Below the pieces are notes generated by a model that made no database searches, was not told the origin of the DNA, and saw nothing but the letters and a program-made list of their open reading frames with translations. The position numbers and the translations under genes were made by a program. A stretch of DNA of 55,588 nucleotides. Origin: Pseudomonadota bacterium (GTDB taxonomy: Bacteria; Pseudomonadota; Gammaproteobacteria; Burkholderiales; JABEVD01). Position 1 is the first letter of the stretch, and the number at the start of each line of letters is the position of its first letter. The stretch lies in NCBI GenBank assembly GCA_021835845.1, contig JAKBJU010000017.1:1-55588 (forward strand), given 5' to 3'. Shown one piece after another: positions 22,148 to 32,601 of the stretch.

Positions 22148-22714
22148 TTATATTTTTGGCAGGGTGACGCCGTGCTGCCCCTGGTATTTCCCGCCCCGGT
22201 CGCGGTACGAGGTTTCGCAGACCTCGTCGGATTCGAAGAAGATCACCTGGGCCACCCCCTCGTTCGCGTAGATTTTGGCGGGGAGGGGGGTGGTATTGGA
22301 GAATTCGAGCGTCACGTAGCCTTCCCATTCCGGCTCGAAGGGCGTCACGTTGACGATGATGCCGCAGCGGGCATAGGTGGACTTGCCGAGGCAAATGGTG
22401 AGCACGTTCCTCGGTATCCTGAAGTATTCCACGGTCCTTGCCAGAGCGAAGGAATTGGGCGGGATGATGCACACATCTCCCTTGAAGTCGACGAAGGAAT
22501 TGGGGTCGAAGTTCTTGGGGTCGACGATCGTCGTGTTGAGGTTGGTGAAGAGCTTGAACTCGTCGGAGCAGCGGATGTCGTAGCCGTAGCTCGACGTGCC
22601 GTAGGAGACGATCCTCTTGCCTTCGGATTCCTTGATCTGGTTCGGCACGAAAGGCTCGATCATGCCGTGCTCTTCCGCCATGCGGCGGATCCATTTGTCC
22701 GATTTTATGCTCAT
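22148..22714 (-). CDS. dcd: dCTP deaminase
   Basis: The enzyme deaminates dCTP to dUTP on the route to dTMP. The 188-residue protein begins [15 protein letters not shown] and shows [17 protein letters not shown] and [14 protein letters not shown], the region of the catalytic Glu, as in E. coli Dcd. It starts three bases after the apbC stop, so it is in the same operon. Confidence 0.95.
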   Translation of the reverse strand: MSIKSDKWIRRMAEEHGMIEPFVPNQIKESEGKRIVSYGTSSYGYDIRCSDEFKLFTNLNTTIVDPKNFDPNSFVDFKGDVCIIPPNSFALARTVEYFRIPRNVLTICLGKSTYARCGIIVNVTPFEPEWEGYVTLEFSNTTPLPAKIYANEGVAQVIFFESDEVCETSYRDRGGKYQGQHGVTLPKI

Positions 22715-22717
22715 GAT

Positions 22718-23806
22718 TTAGGTGTTCTGGATGACGATTTTCGGGAATGCCGCGGAATGGTCTTGCGCGAGATCCGATACCTTGTAGGCTACGCGCCTCG
22801 CTATGCTCTTGTAGATGGCGCTGATCTTGCCCGCCCGATCGGCGACCACGGTCGGGTTGCCCGAGTCGGCCTGCTCGCGGATATGGATGTCGAGCGGCAG
22901 CGCTCCGAGGAATTCGACTTCGTAGTCCCGGCACATCTTTTCTCCGCCACCGGCCCCGAAGATGGGTTCTTCATGCCCGCAGCTGGAGCAGATGTGCGTG
23001 CTCATGTTTTCGACGATGCCGAGGATCGGGACGCCGACCTTCTCGAACATCCTGAGTCCCTTTCTCGCGTCGAGCAGCGCGATGTCCTGTGGGGTGGTGA
23101 CGATGACGGCGCCGGTCAGGGGAACCTTCTGGGCGAGGGTGAGCTGGACGTCTCCGGTTCCCGGCGGCAGGTCGATGACGAGGTAATCGAGGTCATGCCA
23201 GTTGGTGTCGTTCAGGAGCTGCTCCAGTGCCTGGGTGACCATGGGCCCTCGCCAGACCATCGGGGCTTCCACGTCGACCAGGAAGCCGATGGACATCGCC
23301 TGGATGCCGTGGCCCGTCATGGGTTCCATCTTTTTGCCGTCCAGCGATTCGGGCTGGCCGTGGATGCCGAGCATGGCAGGCTGCGAAGGTCCGTAGATGT
23401 CGGCATCCAGGATGCCGACCTTCGCGCCTTCTTCGGAGAGGGCGAGTGCGAGATTGACTGCAGTCGTCGATTTGCCGACGCCCCCCTTGCCCGAGGCCAC
23501 CGCGATGATGTTCTTGATGCCGGGGATCAGCTTGACTCCGCGCTGCACCGAATGGGCGATGATCCTGCTCGAAACCCTGACCGAAACCTTGCCCGCGCCC
23601 GGAAGGGCTGCGAGCTTCTGCGACACCAGATTCTCGATTTCGCCCAGGACGCTCTTCGCCGGATAGTCGAGCAGGATGTCGAGGGAGATGTCGCTTCCCT
23701 CGATTTTGATGTTCCTGGCAGACTTGCTCGATGCGAAATCCTTGTGCGTGTTGGGGTCGACGACCTCCTTCAGCGCTGCCTTCACCATTTCTTCTGAAAC
23801 TGCCAT
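22718..23806 (-). CDS. apbC: Fe-S cluster carrier ATPase ApbC/Mrp
   Basis: The protein is a MinD-type P-loop ATPase that carries Fe-S clusters to apoproteins. It has 362 residues: an N-terminal MIP18/DUF59 domain (about 1-90), the deviant Walker [11 protein letters not shown], and near residue 280 the CSSCG pair whose cysteines bridge the cluster across the dimer. The neighbourhood (dcd downstream, metG divergent) is the standard betaproteobacterial one. It could serve the Fe-S subunit of the Hyf-like complex downstream of metG, though that is only inference. Confidence 0.95.
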   Translation of the reverse strand: MAVSEEMVKAALKEVVDPNTHKDFASSKSARNIKIEGSDISLDILLDYPAKSVLGEIENLVSQKLAALPGAGKVSVRVSSRIIAHSVQRGVKLIPGIKNIIAVASGKGGVGKSTTAVNLALALSEEGAKVGILDADIYGPSQPAMLGIHGQPESLDGKKMEPMTGHGIQAMSIGFLVDVEAPMVWRGPMVTQALEQLLNDTNWHDLDYLVIDLPPGTGDVQLTLAQKVPLTGAVIVTTPQDIALLDARKGLRMFEKVGVPILGIVENMSTHICSSCGHEEPIFGAGGGEKMCRDYEVEFLGALPLDIHIREQADSGNPTVVADRAGKISAIYKSIARRVAYKVSDLAQDHSAAFPKIVIQNT

Positions 23807-23945
23807 TTCGATTCCTCTGGGACCCTGTAATCAATCTAGTTTAAACAATATTTTTCGCGGTGCATACCACGTCAATCGAGGGGTTTTAATGCATTGCGGC
23901 GCGCCAGGCGTTAGAATGATGGGAAAACAAGGATTATCGCCAGAC

Positions 23946-26057
23946 ATGAAAAGAAAGCTTCTCGTCACTTCAGCACTGCCTTATGCCAACGGCAGCATCC
24001 ACCTCGGCCATCTCGTCGAATACATCCAGACCGACATATGGGTGCGCTTCCAGAAAATGCAAGGACACGAATGCCATTACGTCTGCGCGGACGACACCCA
24101 CGGCACGCCCATCATGCTGCGCGCGGAGAAGGAGGGCATCCCCCCGGAAGAATTGATCGCCCGGGTATGGCTGGAGCATTTCGACGATTTTTCCGCTTTC
24201 CACGTGAATTTCGACCATTACGGATCGACCAATTCCGAGGAAACCCGGCAATTCGCCTGTTCCATCTACGGCAAACTGAAAGCCGCAAACCTGATCGAGT
24301 CGAAAACCATCGAACAGTATTACGATCCCGTGAAGGAAATGTTCCTCCCCGACCGCTTCATCAAGGGAGAGTGCCCGAAATGCGGCGCAAAGGACCAGTA
24401 CGGCGACAATTGCGAAGTCTGCGGCGCGGCCTACACGCCGTCGGAGCTCAGGAATCCCTATTCCGCGGTTTCTGGCGCGAAACCCGAACTGCGCTCATCC
24501 GAGCATTACTTCTTCAGGCTGTCGGATGCCAGATGCCAGCAGTTCCTGAAGGAATGGACCACGAAAGGCACGCTGCAGCCCGAAGCCTCCAACAAGATGC
24601 AGGAATGGCTCAAGGGGGAGCTCTCCGATTGGGACATCTCAAGGGATGCCCCCTATTTCGGGTTCGAGATTCCCGATGCGCCGGGAAAATACTTCTACGT
24701 CTGGCTTGACGCCCCGGTGGGCTACATGGGCAGCTTCATGAAGCTGTGCGGGGAGCGCGGCATCGATTTCGACGAATTCTGGAAAAAAGGCTCGACTGCC
24801 GAGCTCTACCATTTCATCGGCAAGGACATCCTGTATTTTCACGCGCTCTTCTGGCCCGCGATGCTGGAGCATGCCGGGTTCAGGACGCCGACGAAGCTTT
24901 TCGCCCACGGCTTTCTGACCGTGAACGGGGAGAAGATGTCCAAATCCCGCGGCACCTTCATCACCGCGAGAAGCTACGTGGATCACGTCAGGAATACCGA
25001 ATACCTGCGCTACTATTATGCATCCAAGCTCAACGGCACGATGGAAGACATCGACCTCAATCTCGAGGATTTCGTCGCCAAGGTGAATTCGGATTTGATC
25101 GGCAAATACGTCAACATCGCGAGCCGCTGCGCGGGGTTCATCACCAAGCGTTTCGACGGGATGCTCTGTGCCGAAATTCCATCAACTATCGAACAGATAA
25201 TTGAAGATGGTCGGCTGAGACTTCCCCGGCTTAAATATGATCTTCAAAATCCTCGGCGTACTGGCCTTCTGGAAGAGTTTGCCACTTGGGCGCAAACCAT
25301 TTCAGAATTTTATGAGGACAGAAAATATAGTGCGGCGATAAGCAACATTATGCGCTTGGCTGATAGGGCCAACGTGTATGTAAACGATTGGGCGCCTTGG
25401 GAGATGGCTAAGGATCCTGCAAAAGAAAAGGATCTCCATTGGGTTTGCAGCTATAGCCTTAATCTTTTTAGGATGCTGACGATTTACCTGAAGCCCGTCC
25501 TGCCCAAGCTTGCCGGGGAAGCGGAGCGCTTCCTGAACATTCCGCCCCTCGTGTGGGCAGACGCAAAGACGCTGCTGGGTGCTCACAGAATCAACGAATA
25601 CACCCACCTCATGGCCCGGCTCGACCCTAAAAATGTCGAAGCCATGGTCGAGGCCAACAGGGAGAGCCTGAAGCCTGTCGAGCATTCACCCGCCCGGCAC
25701 GCCGAATCCCAGGTGCATCACCAGCCGATATTCGATACCATTTCGATAGAGGATTTTTCGAAGATCGACCTGAGGATCGCGAAAATCGCGAATGCCGAGC
25801 ATGTGGAAGGGGCGGAGAAGCTCCTGAAGCTCACCCTCGACATCGGCACGGGTACGCGCACCGTTTTCGCCGGCATCAAGTCGGCCTACGCGCCCGAAGA
25901 ACTGGTGGGAAGGCATACCGTGATGGTGGCGAATCTCGCCCCGAGAAAGATGAAGTTCGGCGTGTCGGAGGGCATGGTGCTCGCGGCAGGGGACGGGAAG
26001 GACCTTTTCATCCTGAGCCCGGACGAGGGCGCCGCAGCGGGGATGAAGGTGAAATGA
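23946..26057 (+). CDS. metG: methionyl-tRNA synthetase
   Basis: The 703-residue class I synthetase begins [20 protein letters not shown]. It has the HLGH signature, a zinc knuckle ([17 protein letters not shown]), the KMSKS loop and a C-terminal tRNA-binding domain ([12 protein letters not shown], from about residue 600). The start at 23946 is set by homology; the open frame extends far upstream without meaning. Bases about 25175-25480 (the anticodon-binding helices) are lower in GC and use different codons from the rest, although the frame and length are intact. The Hyf-like operon follows 19 bases after the stop. Confidence 0.96.
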   Translation: MKRKLLVTSALPYANGSIHLGHLVEYIQTDIWVRFQKMQGHECHYVCADDTHGTPIMLRAEKEGIPPEELIARVWLEHFDDFSAFHVNFDHYGSTNSEETRQFACSIYGKLKAANLIESKTIEQYYDPVKEMFLPDRFIKGECPKCGAKDQYGDNCEVCGAAYTPSELRNPYSAVSGAKPELRSSEHYFFRLSDARCQQFLKEWTTKGTLQPEASNKMQEWLKGELSDWDISRDAPYFGFEIPDAPGKYFYVWLDAPVGYMGSFMKLCGERGIDFDEFWKKGSTAELYHFIGKDILYFHALFWPAMLEHAGFRTPTKLFAHGFLTVNGEKMSKSRGTFITARSYVDHVRNTEYLRYYYASKLNGTMEDIDLNLEDFVAKVNSDLIGKYVNIASRCAGFITKRFDGMLCAEIPSTIEQIIEDGRLRLPRLKYDLQNPRRTGLLEEFATWAQTISEFYEDRKYSAAISNIMRLADRANVYVNDWAPWEMAKDPAKEKDLHWVCSYSLNLFRMLTIYLKPVLPKLAGEAERFLNIPPLVWADAKTLLGAHRINEYTHLMARLDPKNVEAMVEANRESLKPVEHSPARHAESQVHHQPIFDTISIEDFSKIDLRIAKIANAEHVEGAEKLLKLTLDIGTGTRTVFAGIKSAYAPEELVGRHTVMVANLAPRKMKFGVSEGMVLAAGDGKDLFILSPDEGAAAGMKVK

Positions 26058-26076
26058 GGGAGGACCGACACCTGAA

Positions 26077-28056
26077 ATGAACCTGCTGCCGATCGACCTG
26101 ATAGTCTCCGCTGCGCTTCTCTGGATCGCGCTGGGATTGGTCGGCCTGGCAGCAAGGAAGAACCCCGCCTTCGTCAGAAATGCGGTTTTCCCTGCGGGTG
26201 CGCTTGCGGGCCTGCTCGTCGCGGCAGCCGCATTTTCTTCCCGGGGCGTGGAGACCGCCATATCCCTTCTCGGCCTTCCCGGTCTTCCCTTCCACCTGAG
26301 GCTGGATTCCCTTTCGGCCTTCTTTCTGTTCATCCTGGGCTGCGCCGCCTTCGGCGTCTCGATTTATTCCGCGGGCTATTTCAAGAACGACGAAAAGCAC
26401 ATCGGCCCCCTGTGCCTGCAGTATCACGTTTTTCTCGCCGCCATGGCCTTCGTGCTGCTCGCGGACGATGCCTTCCTGTTCATGATTTCATGGGAAGCCA
26501 TGGCCTTGTCCTCCTATTTCCTGGTGACCACCGACCACAGGATTCCCGAGATCAGGCGCGCGGGATTCCTTTACCTTCTCATGGCGCATCTCGGTGCTCT
26601 CGGCATCCTGCTCTATTTCGGCTCCATGGGCGGAGACTACAGCTTCGATGCGATGCGCAAGGCCCATCTCACCGATCTTCATGCGACATTCGCCTTCCTG
26701 CTGGCGCTTTTCGGATTCGGCGCCAAGGCCGGCATGCTGCCGCTCCATGTCTGGCTGCCTGAAGCCCACCCCGCCGCGCCTTCCCCGGTTTCCGCATTGA
26801 TGAGCGGGGTGATGCTGAAGACCGCGATTTACGGCCTGCTGCGCGCGGTGTTCGACCTGCTGCACCTGCAGCTGTGGTGGTGGGGCGCATTGATTCTCGG
26901 CATCGGGCTGGCCACCGCCCTTTTCGGGGCGATTTTCAGCGCGGTGCAGAGCGACATGAAGCGGCTCCTCGCCTATTCTTCCGTCGAGAACATCGGGATC
27001 GTTTTCGTCGGCATGGGGCTTGCGGTCATTTTCAAGGCCTATGCCATGAATTCGCTCGCCGCGCTGGCCCTCGTCGCGACGCTCTACCACTGCCTGAACC
27101 ATGCCTTCTTCAAGAGCCTGCTATTCCTGTGCACGGGCTCGGTGCTGCATGCGACCGGGGAGCGGAATCTCGGCAAGCTGGGCGGCCTGATCCGCACCAT
27201 GCCCTGGGTCGCCTGGAGCGCCCTGATCGGCGCGCTCGCCATCGCGGGATTGCCTCCCCTGAACGGTTTCGTCTCGGAGTGGCTGCTGCTCCAGGCCTTC
27301 CTGTTCACTCCGGGATTGCCGCATTCCTACCTCAACATGCTGATCCCCGTCGCCGCTGCTGCCCTGGTCCTCACCGGCGCTGCAGCGGGCTATGTGATGG
27401 TCAAATTCTACGGCATCGTTTTCCTCGGGCAGCCGAGGGAAGAGAAGCTGCATGATGCGCACAGCGCAGGGAAATGGGAGCGGGCGGGGCTGTCATGGCT
27501 TGCCGGAGGCTGCATCCTGCTCGGCCTCGTGCCCTCTTTCGTGGTCGATCATCTTTCCGGGGCCTCGATGCTTCTGGTCGGCTCCAGCCTTGCCGCAGAC
27601 AAGGGAAGCTGGCTTTTCCTGTCCCCGATATCGCCTGCGCGTGCGAGCTACAGCCCCCTCCTTTTTCTGAGCGTGACTTGCGGCGCGACGCTGCTTTCAT
27701 TCTTGATGGTCAGGCGCCTCTACCACGGCAGAGTGAGGAGAATGATGCCCTGGAACTGCGGCTATTCCGTCTGGAATTCGCGCATGCAGGACACATCCGA
27801 AGGATTCGGACAGCCGATCCGGCAGATCTTCGACCCCTTCTTCAAGATGGAGCGGGAACTGCCTTCCCCGTTCGATGCCAAGCCGAAATACAGCGCGAAA
27901 ACCGAAGACCGCATCTGGCACTCGCTCTACCTGCCTTTCGGCAAAATGGTGGAATACGTCGCGAATCTTTTCGGCAAGATACAGCAGGGGAGGATACTGG
28001 TTTACCTGCTCTACAATTTCGTGACCCTGATCGCTTTGCTTCTTTTCATGCAATGA
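26077..28056 (+). CDS. HyfB-like proton/ion-pumping subunit
   Basis: This large antiporter-like (NuoL/MrpD family) subunit has 659 residues and about 16 membrane helices. Key charged residues are present: Glu in FMISWEAMALSSYF (TM5) and Lys in FGAKAGMLPLHVWLPEAHPA (TM7), followed by LMSGVMLKTAIYG. The C-terminal segment MPWNCGYSVWNSRMQDTSEG is specific to HyfB and not NuoL. It is the first gene of a tightly overlapping operon. GGGAGGA lies upstream of the ATG. It should move protons or sodium ions across the inner membrane, driven by the redox arm. Confidence 0.88.
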   Translation: MNLLPIDLIVSAALLWIALGLVGLAARKNPAFVRNAVFPAGALAGLLVAAAAFSSRGVETAISLLGLPGLPFHLRLDSLSAFFLFILGCAAFGVSIYSAGYFKNDEKHIGPLCLQYHVFLAAMAFVLLADDAFLFMISWEAMALSSYFLVTTDHRIPEIRRAGFLYLLMAHLGALGILLYFGSMGGDYSFDAMRKAHLTDLHATFAFLLALFGFGAKAGMLPLHVWLPEAHPAAPSPVSALMSGVMLKTAIYGLLRAVFDLLHLQLWWWGALILGIGLATALFGAIFSAVQSDMKRLLAYSSVENIGIVFVGMGLAVIFKAYAMNSLAALALVATLYHCLNHAFFKSLLFLCTGSVLHATGERNLGKLGGLIRTMPWVAWSALIGALAIAGLPPLNGFVSEWLLLQAFLFTPGLPHSYLNMLIPVAAAALVLTGAAAGYVMVKFYGIVFLGQPREEKLHDAHSAGKWERAGLSWLAGGCILLGLVPSFVVDHLSGASMLLVGSSLAADKGSWLFLSPISPARASYSPLLFLSVTCGATLLSFLMVRRLYHGRVRRMMPWNCGYSVWNSRMQDTSEGFGQPIRQIFDPFFKMERELPSPFDAKPKYSAKTEDRIWHSLYLPFGKMVEYVANLFGKIQQGRILVYLLYNFVTLIALLLFMQ

Positions 28057-29000
28057 GTGCCTTCGGACTTTTCGCCCAGTTTCTGCAGCTCTTCCTGACG
28101 GTGCTGCTCGCCCCCTTGCTGCTCGGCTGGGTGAACCAGTGCAGGGCCTGGCTGCAGAACAGGCAGGGGCCTGGAATCGGCCAGCCCTACCGGAAGCTGC
28201 GCAAGCTTTTCCAGAAGGATGCGGTGATCGCGGAAGGCGCATCGCCACTCTTCAGGATCGTTCCCTACATTCTTTTCGGGGCCATGTGCCTTGCTGCTGC
28301 GATAGTGCCTTCGCTTGCGACCGATCTCGGTTTTTCGGAGGCTGCGGATGCCATCGCGCTGGTGGGGGTTTTTGCGCTCGCCAGGATATTCATATCGCTC
28401 GCAGCCATGGACATCGGCACCGCATTCGGCGGCATGGGCGCAAGGCGCGAAATGCTGGTCGGATTTCTGGCCGAGCCCGCGCTCCTGATGGTGCTGTTCA
28501 CCGCCTCCCTGATCAGCCAGTCGACTTCCCTCACGGTGATCGTCGAAACCCTCGCCCATCGCCATTTCGGGATCTATCCCAGCCTGGCCTTCACGGGAGT
28601 CGCCTTCCTGATGGTCCTGCTCGCCGAGAATGCGCGCATTCCCGTTGACAATCCGGCGAGCCATCTTGAACTCACGATGATCCACGAGGCGATGACTCTC
28701 GAATATTCCGCGCGCCACCTCGCGCTGGTGGAATGGGCGAGCAGCATCAAGCTGTTCGCCTATGTCGCGATGGGCATCGCGCTGTTCGCTCCCTGGGGAA
28801 TCGCACAGGCGGCAGACTGGCTCGGCATGGCTTTTGCGTTGCCGATTCTGATAGCCAAGCTGCTCGTCGCAGGCTTCGGGCTCGCCGTGATCGAAACGGT
28901 GATGGCGAAGCAGCGCATTTTCAGGGCGCCCGAGTTCATGGGAACGGCCTTCCTTTTCGGGGTGCTCGGCATGCTCGTCCACTTTCTGCTGGGGGCCTGA
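28053..29000 (+). CDS. HyfC/NuoH-like membrane subunit
   Basis: The 315-residue protein has about eight membrane helices and corresponds to the subunit linking the redox arm to the membrane arm. Diagnostic stretches are NRQGPGIGQPYRKLRKLFQK near the start and AENARIPVDNPASHLELTMI with acidic loop residues near 195. The start overlaps the hyfB-like stop (ATGA). The next gene starts immediately after its stop. Confidence 0.88.
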   Translation: MSAFGLFAQFLQLFLTVLLAPLLLGWVNQCRAWLQNRQGPGIGQPYRKLRKLFQKDAVIAEGASPLFRIVPYILFGAMCLAAAIVPSLATDLGFSEAADAIALVGVFALARIFISLAAMDIGTAFGGMGARREMLVGFLAEPALLMVLFTASLISQSTSLTVIVETLAHRHFGIYPSLAFTGVAFLMVLLAENARIPVDNPASHLELTMIHEAMTLEYSARHLALVEWASSIKLFAYVAMGIALFAPWGIAQAADWLGMAFALPILIAKLLVAGFGLAVIETVMAKQRIFRAPEFMGTAFLFGVLGMLVHFLLGA

Positions 29001-29657
29001 ATGTCATTGTCCAGCCAGTTCATCAACCTGCTGGCATCCATCATGCTGCTGCTCGCCTTCGCCATGCTTTCGCAGCGGCGCATCCGCTCCCTCATCAGGC
29101 TGTTCATGGTGCAGGGCATGACCCTCGCCGTGAGCACCGCCGTGATCGCCTCGACCACGAACCAGAACCATCTCTACTATTCCGCCCTGCTGACCTTTTC
29201 CCTCAAGGTCGTGATCCTGCCATGGATACTCTTTCGCATGATCAGGCAGCTCAATGTCGAGTGGGATGTGGAGACGCTGATCAACATACCGTCCACCATG
29301 CTGGTCGGGATATTCATCGTGATCGTCGCCTTCAATCTCGCCTTGCCGATTTCCCACCTCGCCGGAACGATCACGAGAAGCACCATCGGCATCGCGATGG
29401 CTTGCGTGCTGCTTTCGCTCTTGATGATGATCACGAGGAGCAAGGCCATATCCCAGGTGGTCGGCTTCCTTTCCATGGAAAACGGGCTGTTCTTCGCTGC
29501 GACCAGCACGACCTACGGCATGCCGATGGTGGTGGAGCTCGGGGTTGCGCTCGACGTTCTGGTGGGGGTGTTGATCCTGGGCGTGTTTTTCTTCCAGATC
29601 AGGGAGAAATTCGAAAGCCTGGATCTCAGGCATCTGGAGAAGGCGGAAGAGGAATGA
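29001..29657 (+). CDS. HyfE-like membrane subunit
   Basis: The 218-residue protein has about six hydrophobic helices (for example LLASIMLLLAFAMLS, LINIPSTMLVGIFIVIVAF and LGVALDVLVGVLILGVFFFQI). Length and order match HyfE, whose C-terminal half resembles NuoK. It begins at the base after the HyfC-like stop and its stop overlaps the next start (ATGA). Its exact role in the complex is unknown; by analogy it packs between the antiporter-like subunits. Confidence 0.82.
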   Translation: MSLSSQFINLLASIMLLLAFAMLSQRRIRSLIRLFMVQGMTLAVSTAVIASTTNQNHLYYSALLTFSLKVVILPWILFRMIRQLNVEWDVETLINIPSTMLVGIFIVIVAFNLALPISHLAGTITRSTIGIAMACVLLSLLMMITRSKAISQVVGFLSMENGLFFAATSTTYGMPMVVELGVALDVLVGVLILGVFFFQIREKFESLDLRHLEKAEEE

Positions 29658-31093
29658 TGGAAATGCTGGCCGTTCTGGGTTTGCCGCTTGCAGGCGGCGC
29701 GCTTCTGGCGTTATGGGGGCACGAAAAATGGGCGCCGGAACTCAATTCCATGGTGAGTTTCTGCACCTTCATCGCAACTACCCTGCTGGCATGGAAAGTT
29801 CTCGTCTCGGGCCCCATGGTCGTCCTGAGCGAGCAGTTCTTCATCGATTCATTCAACGTTTTCCTGGTGGTGCTGACCGCGTTCGTCGCCTTTACCACGA
29901 CCCTGTTCTCAAGACCCTACATGAGGAACGAAGCGCTGTTGAGCGCCCTTTCGAATTACCAGCTCCGCCTCTATCACAGCATGTACCAGATTTTCTGCTT
30001 CACCATGCTGCTTGCGCTCACCACCAACAATCTCGGCATACTGTGGGTTGCGATGGAAGGGGCGACACTCGCCACTGTCCTTCTGGTGAGCCTCTACAGG
30101 ACGCGGGCGAGCCTGGAAGCGGCATGGAAGTATTTCATCCTGTGCGGGGTCGGCATCGCCCAGGCGCTTTTCGGCACGATCCTGATCTATTTCGCCTCCG
30201 AGAAAGTGCTGGGCGCAGGGGGGACGGCGCTGCTCTGGACGCATCTCGATGCTGCCAAAGGGGCTCTGGAGCCCACCGTTCTTTCCATTGCCTTCGTTTT
30301 CCTCCTCGTCGGATACGGCACCAAGGTGGGGCTCGTCCCCCTGCACAGCTGGCTGCCGGATGCCCATGCCGAAGGCCCGACCCCGGTTTCCGCGGTGCTA
30401 TCCGGGCTGCTCCTGAATGTGGCGCTGTATGCAGTGGTGCGCTGCAAGATCCTCGTGGAAGGGGCGCTGCACAACCGCTTCGCGGATGATCTCATGATCG
30501 GCTTCGGCCTGATCACGGTGCTGACCGCAGCCTTCCTGCTGTGGCGGCAGAAGGACATCAAGCGCCTTTTCGGCTATTCCTCCATCGAACACATGGGGCT
30601 CATGACTTTCGCGTTCGGCATTGGCGCGAATTTCGCCGGCCTGCTGCACATGACAGTCCATTCCCTTACCAAGTCGGCGATCTTCTTCTCCGTGGGACAT
30701 GCCGTGCAGCATTCAGGCACGCAGACGATGGAGGCGATCAGGGGATTGGTCAGGCTTCCCGCAATCGGCTGGGGGCTGATGCTCGGTGCGCTCGCCATCC
30801 TCGGCATGCCGCCTTTCGGGGTCTTTGCTAGCGAATTCCTGATTCTGACCCATGCGATGCAGAGTCATCCCTGGTCGACCCCGGTGCTCCTGGTCGCCCT
30901 CGGCGTCGCTTTCGCTTCGATATTCGGCAAGGTCCAGTCCATGGTGTGGGGGGAGGGCGCAGGAAAGGAGCTTCCCCATGCGCAGGCATCCCTGCCAATA
31001 CTGCTGCACCTTGCCATGGCGTTGCTTCTCGGGCTCTATATTCCACCTTACCTTGCCAGGTGGTACAGTGAAGCGGCGAGGCTGATAGGATGA
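29654..31093 (+). CDS. HyfF-like proton/ion-pumping subunit
   Basis: This second antiporter-like subunit has 479 residues and about 13-14 helices. The motifs VAMEGATLATVLLVSLYRT (Glu helix) and GYGTKVGLVPLHSWLPDAHAEGPTPVS (Lys helix) are intact, as is FGYSSIEHMGL. It therefore looks capable of ion translocation. The start is ATG 29654 or the adjacent ATG 29657, overlapping the HyfE-like stop. With HyfB it gives the module two pump-like channels. Confidence 0.88.
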   Translation: MMEMLAVLGLPLAGGALLALWGHEKWAPELNSMVSFCTFIATTLLAWKVLVSGPMVVLSEQFFIDSFNVFLVVLTAFVAFTTTLFSRPYMRNEALLSALSNYQLRLYHSMYQIFCFTMLLALTTNNLGILWVAMEGATLATVLLVSLYRTRASLEAAWKYFILCGVGIAQALFGTILIYFASEKVLGAGGTALLWTHLDAAKGALEPTVLSIAFVFLLVGYGTKVGLVPLHSWLPDAHAEGPTPVSAVLSGLLLNVALYAVVRCKILVEGALHNRFADDLMIGFGLITVLTAAFLLWRQKDIKRLFGYSSIEHMGLMTFAFGIGANFAGLLHMTVHSLTKSAIFFSVGHAVQHSGTQTMEAIRGLVRLPAIGWGLMLGALAILGMPPFGVFASEFLILTHAMQSHPWSTPVLLVALGVAFASIFGKVQSMVWGEGAGKELPHAQASLPILLHLAMALLLGLYIPPYLARWYSEAARLIG

Positions 31094-32601
31094 ACGGCAT
31101 GAATTTCGAGGGCATGGTCAAAATGGCATGCGCTGCCCCGATATGGACCGTGGAGGCGGAAGGGGCATCCTGGAGAAAAATGGCGCAAGCCTGCTCGGAT
31201 CAGGGGGGGAGGCTGGTCTCGATCTGGGGAAGCGAAGCGGGGAAAGGCGTTTCGGTTTTCGCAGCCTGCGTTTTTTCCGAAGGGATGCTGATATTGCGGT
31301 GCAGTGCCGCGGACGGAAAATTCGAAAGTCTCGCCGACATTTTTCCCTGCGCGGCAAGGATGCAGCGCGCGGTTCACGACATGCTGGGCGTAAGATGCGG
31401 AGAGGAAGGCGAAAGACCCTGGCTTTCCCACGGACTCTGGCCGCCTTTCCCATTGCGGAAGAGTTACGATCCTTCGGCCGATTTCGTGTGCGAAGAAGAG
31501 AGCTATCGCTTTGTTTCCGTCGAGGGAGAGGGGGTGCACGAGATCGCAGTCGGCCCTGTGCATGCCGGGATCATCGAGCCGGGCCACTTCCGCTTCCAGG
31601 TAGTGGGGGAAAAGGTGCTGAGGCTGGAAGAGCGCCTGGGCTACAAGCACAAGGGGATAGAGAAGGCTTTCGAGGGCTTGACGCCGAGAGAGGGCGCGAA
31701 GCTTGCAGCGAGGATAAGCGGGGACAGCACGGTCGCCTATTCCTGGGCTTATGCCATGGCGCTTGAAGCACTCTGCGGGGTAACGGTTTCGACGAGGGCG
31801 AGTTTGTTGCGCGGGATTTTGCTCGAGCGGGAGCGCATCGCCAATCATCTCGCGGATCTCGGTGCGCTCGGCAACGATGCGGGATTTTCCTTTGGCCTCG
31901 CGCAGTTTTCCGTCATCCGCGAGGACATGCTGCGCACCAGCAAGGCGCATTTCGGCCATCGCTTGCTGATGGACATCATCGTTCCCGGCGGAGTGTCGGT
32001 GGATATCGATGCGAAAGCCGGGGAGGCGATTTTCGCCGAGTGCGCTGCCGTCAGGGAAAAAGTGCTCGTTCTCAGGGAAATCTACGCCGATCATACCGGC
32101 CTGCAGGACAGGTTTCTCGCGACTGGAAAAGTGGAGTCCGGCCTTGCCGCGAGGCTCGGGCTAACCGGGCTTGCCGGCAGGGCGAGCAGGAACGTTTCCG
32201 ACCTCAGGGAGGATCACCCCTATGCCCCTTACGACAGGCTCGGCGTCTCCATGGCGACCCATCACGGCGGGGATGTCGCGGCGCGCGTTTCGGTCAGGTT
32301 CGACGAAATTCTCGAATCCCTGCGGCTGATCCGCGCGATGCTGGAAATGATGCCGGAAGGCGAAACCGCAGGGGAAATTCCAGAATGCTCCGGATTCGGG
32401 GCGGGCTGGGTCGAGGGCTTCAGGGGAGAAGTGCTTGTGACCCTCGAAGTCGAGAAAGGCGTCATCAGGCGCGCCCATGCCCACGATCCATCGTGGCAGA
32501 ACTGGCCGGTGCTGGAATTTGCGGTGATCGGGAACATCGTTGCGGATTTTCCCCTGATCAACAAGTCCTTCAATCTGAGCTACAGCGGGCACGATCTATG
32601 A
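31090..32601 (+). CDS. HyfG/NuoCD-like large subunit without NiFe ligands
   Basis: The 503-residue protein fuses a NuoC-like domain (about 1-125, with IFPCAARMQRAVHDMLG) to a NuoD/NiFe-large-subunit domain (about 150-503, with GPVHAGIIEPGHFRF and RLGYKHKGIEK). Where hydrogenases have the L1 motif CGxC it reads ISGDSTVAYS, with Ser210 and Ser213 in place of both Cys. At the C-terminus, where L2 (DPCxxC) should be, it reads FNLSYSGHDL, again without Cys. It has no C-terminal extension for a maturation protease. It therefore cannot bind a NiFe site and should not be a hydrogenase. This matches Ehr-type complexes. The electron donor and acceptor are unknown. Confidence 0.87.
   Translation: MNGMNFEGMVKMACAAPIWTVEAEGASWRKMAQACSDQGGRLVSIWGSEAGKGVSVFAACVFSEGMLILRCSAADGKFESLADIFPCAARMQRAVHDMLGVRCGEEGERPWLSHGLWPPFPLRKSYDPSADFVCEEESYRFVSVEGEGVHEIAVGPVHAGIIEPGHFRFQVVGEKVLRLEERLGYKHKGIEKAFEGLTPREGAKLAARISGDSTVAYSWAYAMALEALCGVTVSTRASLLRGILLERERIANHLADLGALGNDAGFSFGLAQFSVIREDMLRTSKAHFGHRLLMDIIVPGGVSVDIDAKAGEAIFAECAAVREKVLVLREIYADHTGLQDRFLATGKVESGLAARLGLTGLAGRASRNVSDLREDHPYAPYDRLGVSMATHHGGDVAARVSVRFDEILESLRLIRAMLEMMPEGETAGEIPECSGFGAGWVEGFRGEVLVTLEVEKGVIRRAHAHDPSWQNWPVLEFAVIGNIVADFPLINKSFNLSYSGHDL

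Noticed and set aside
23676-23945. 90-codon upstream extension of metG
   Set aside because: It overlaps the apbC start and its divergent promoter region; the conserved protein begins [16 protein letters not shown].
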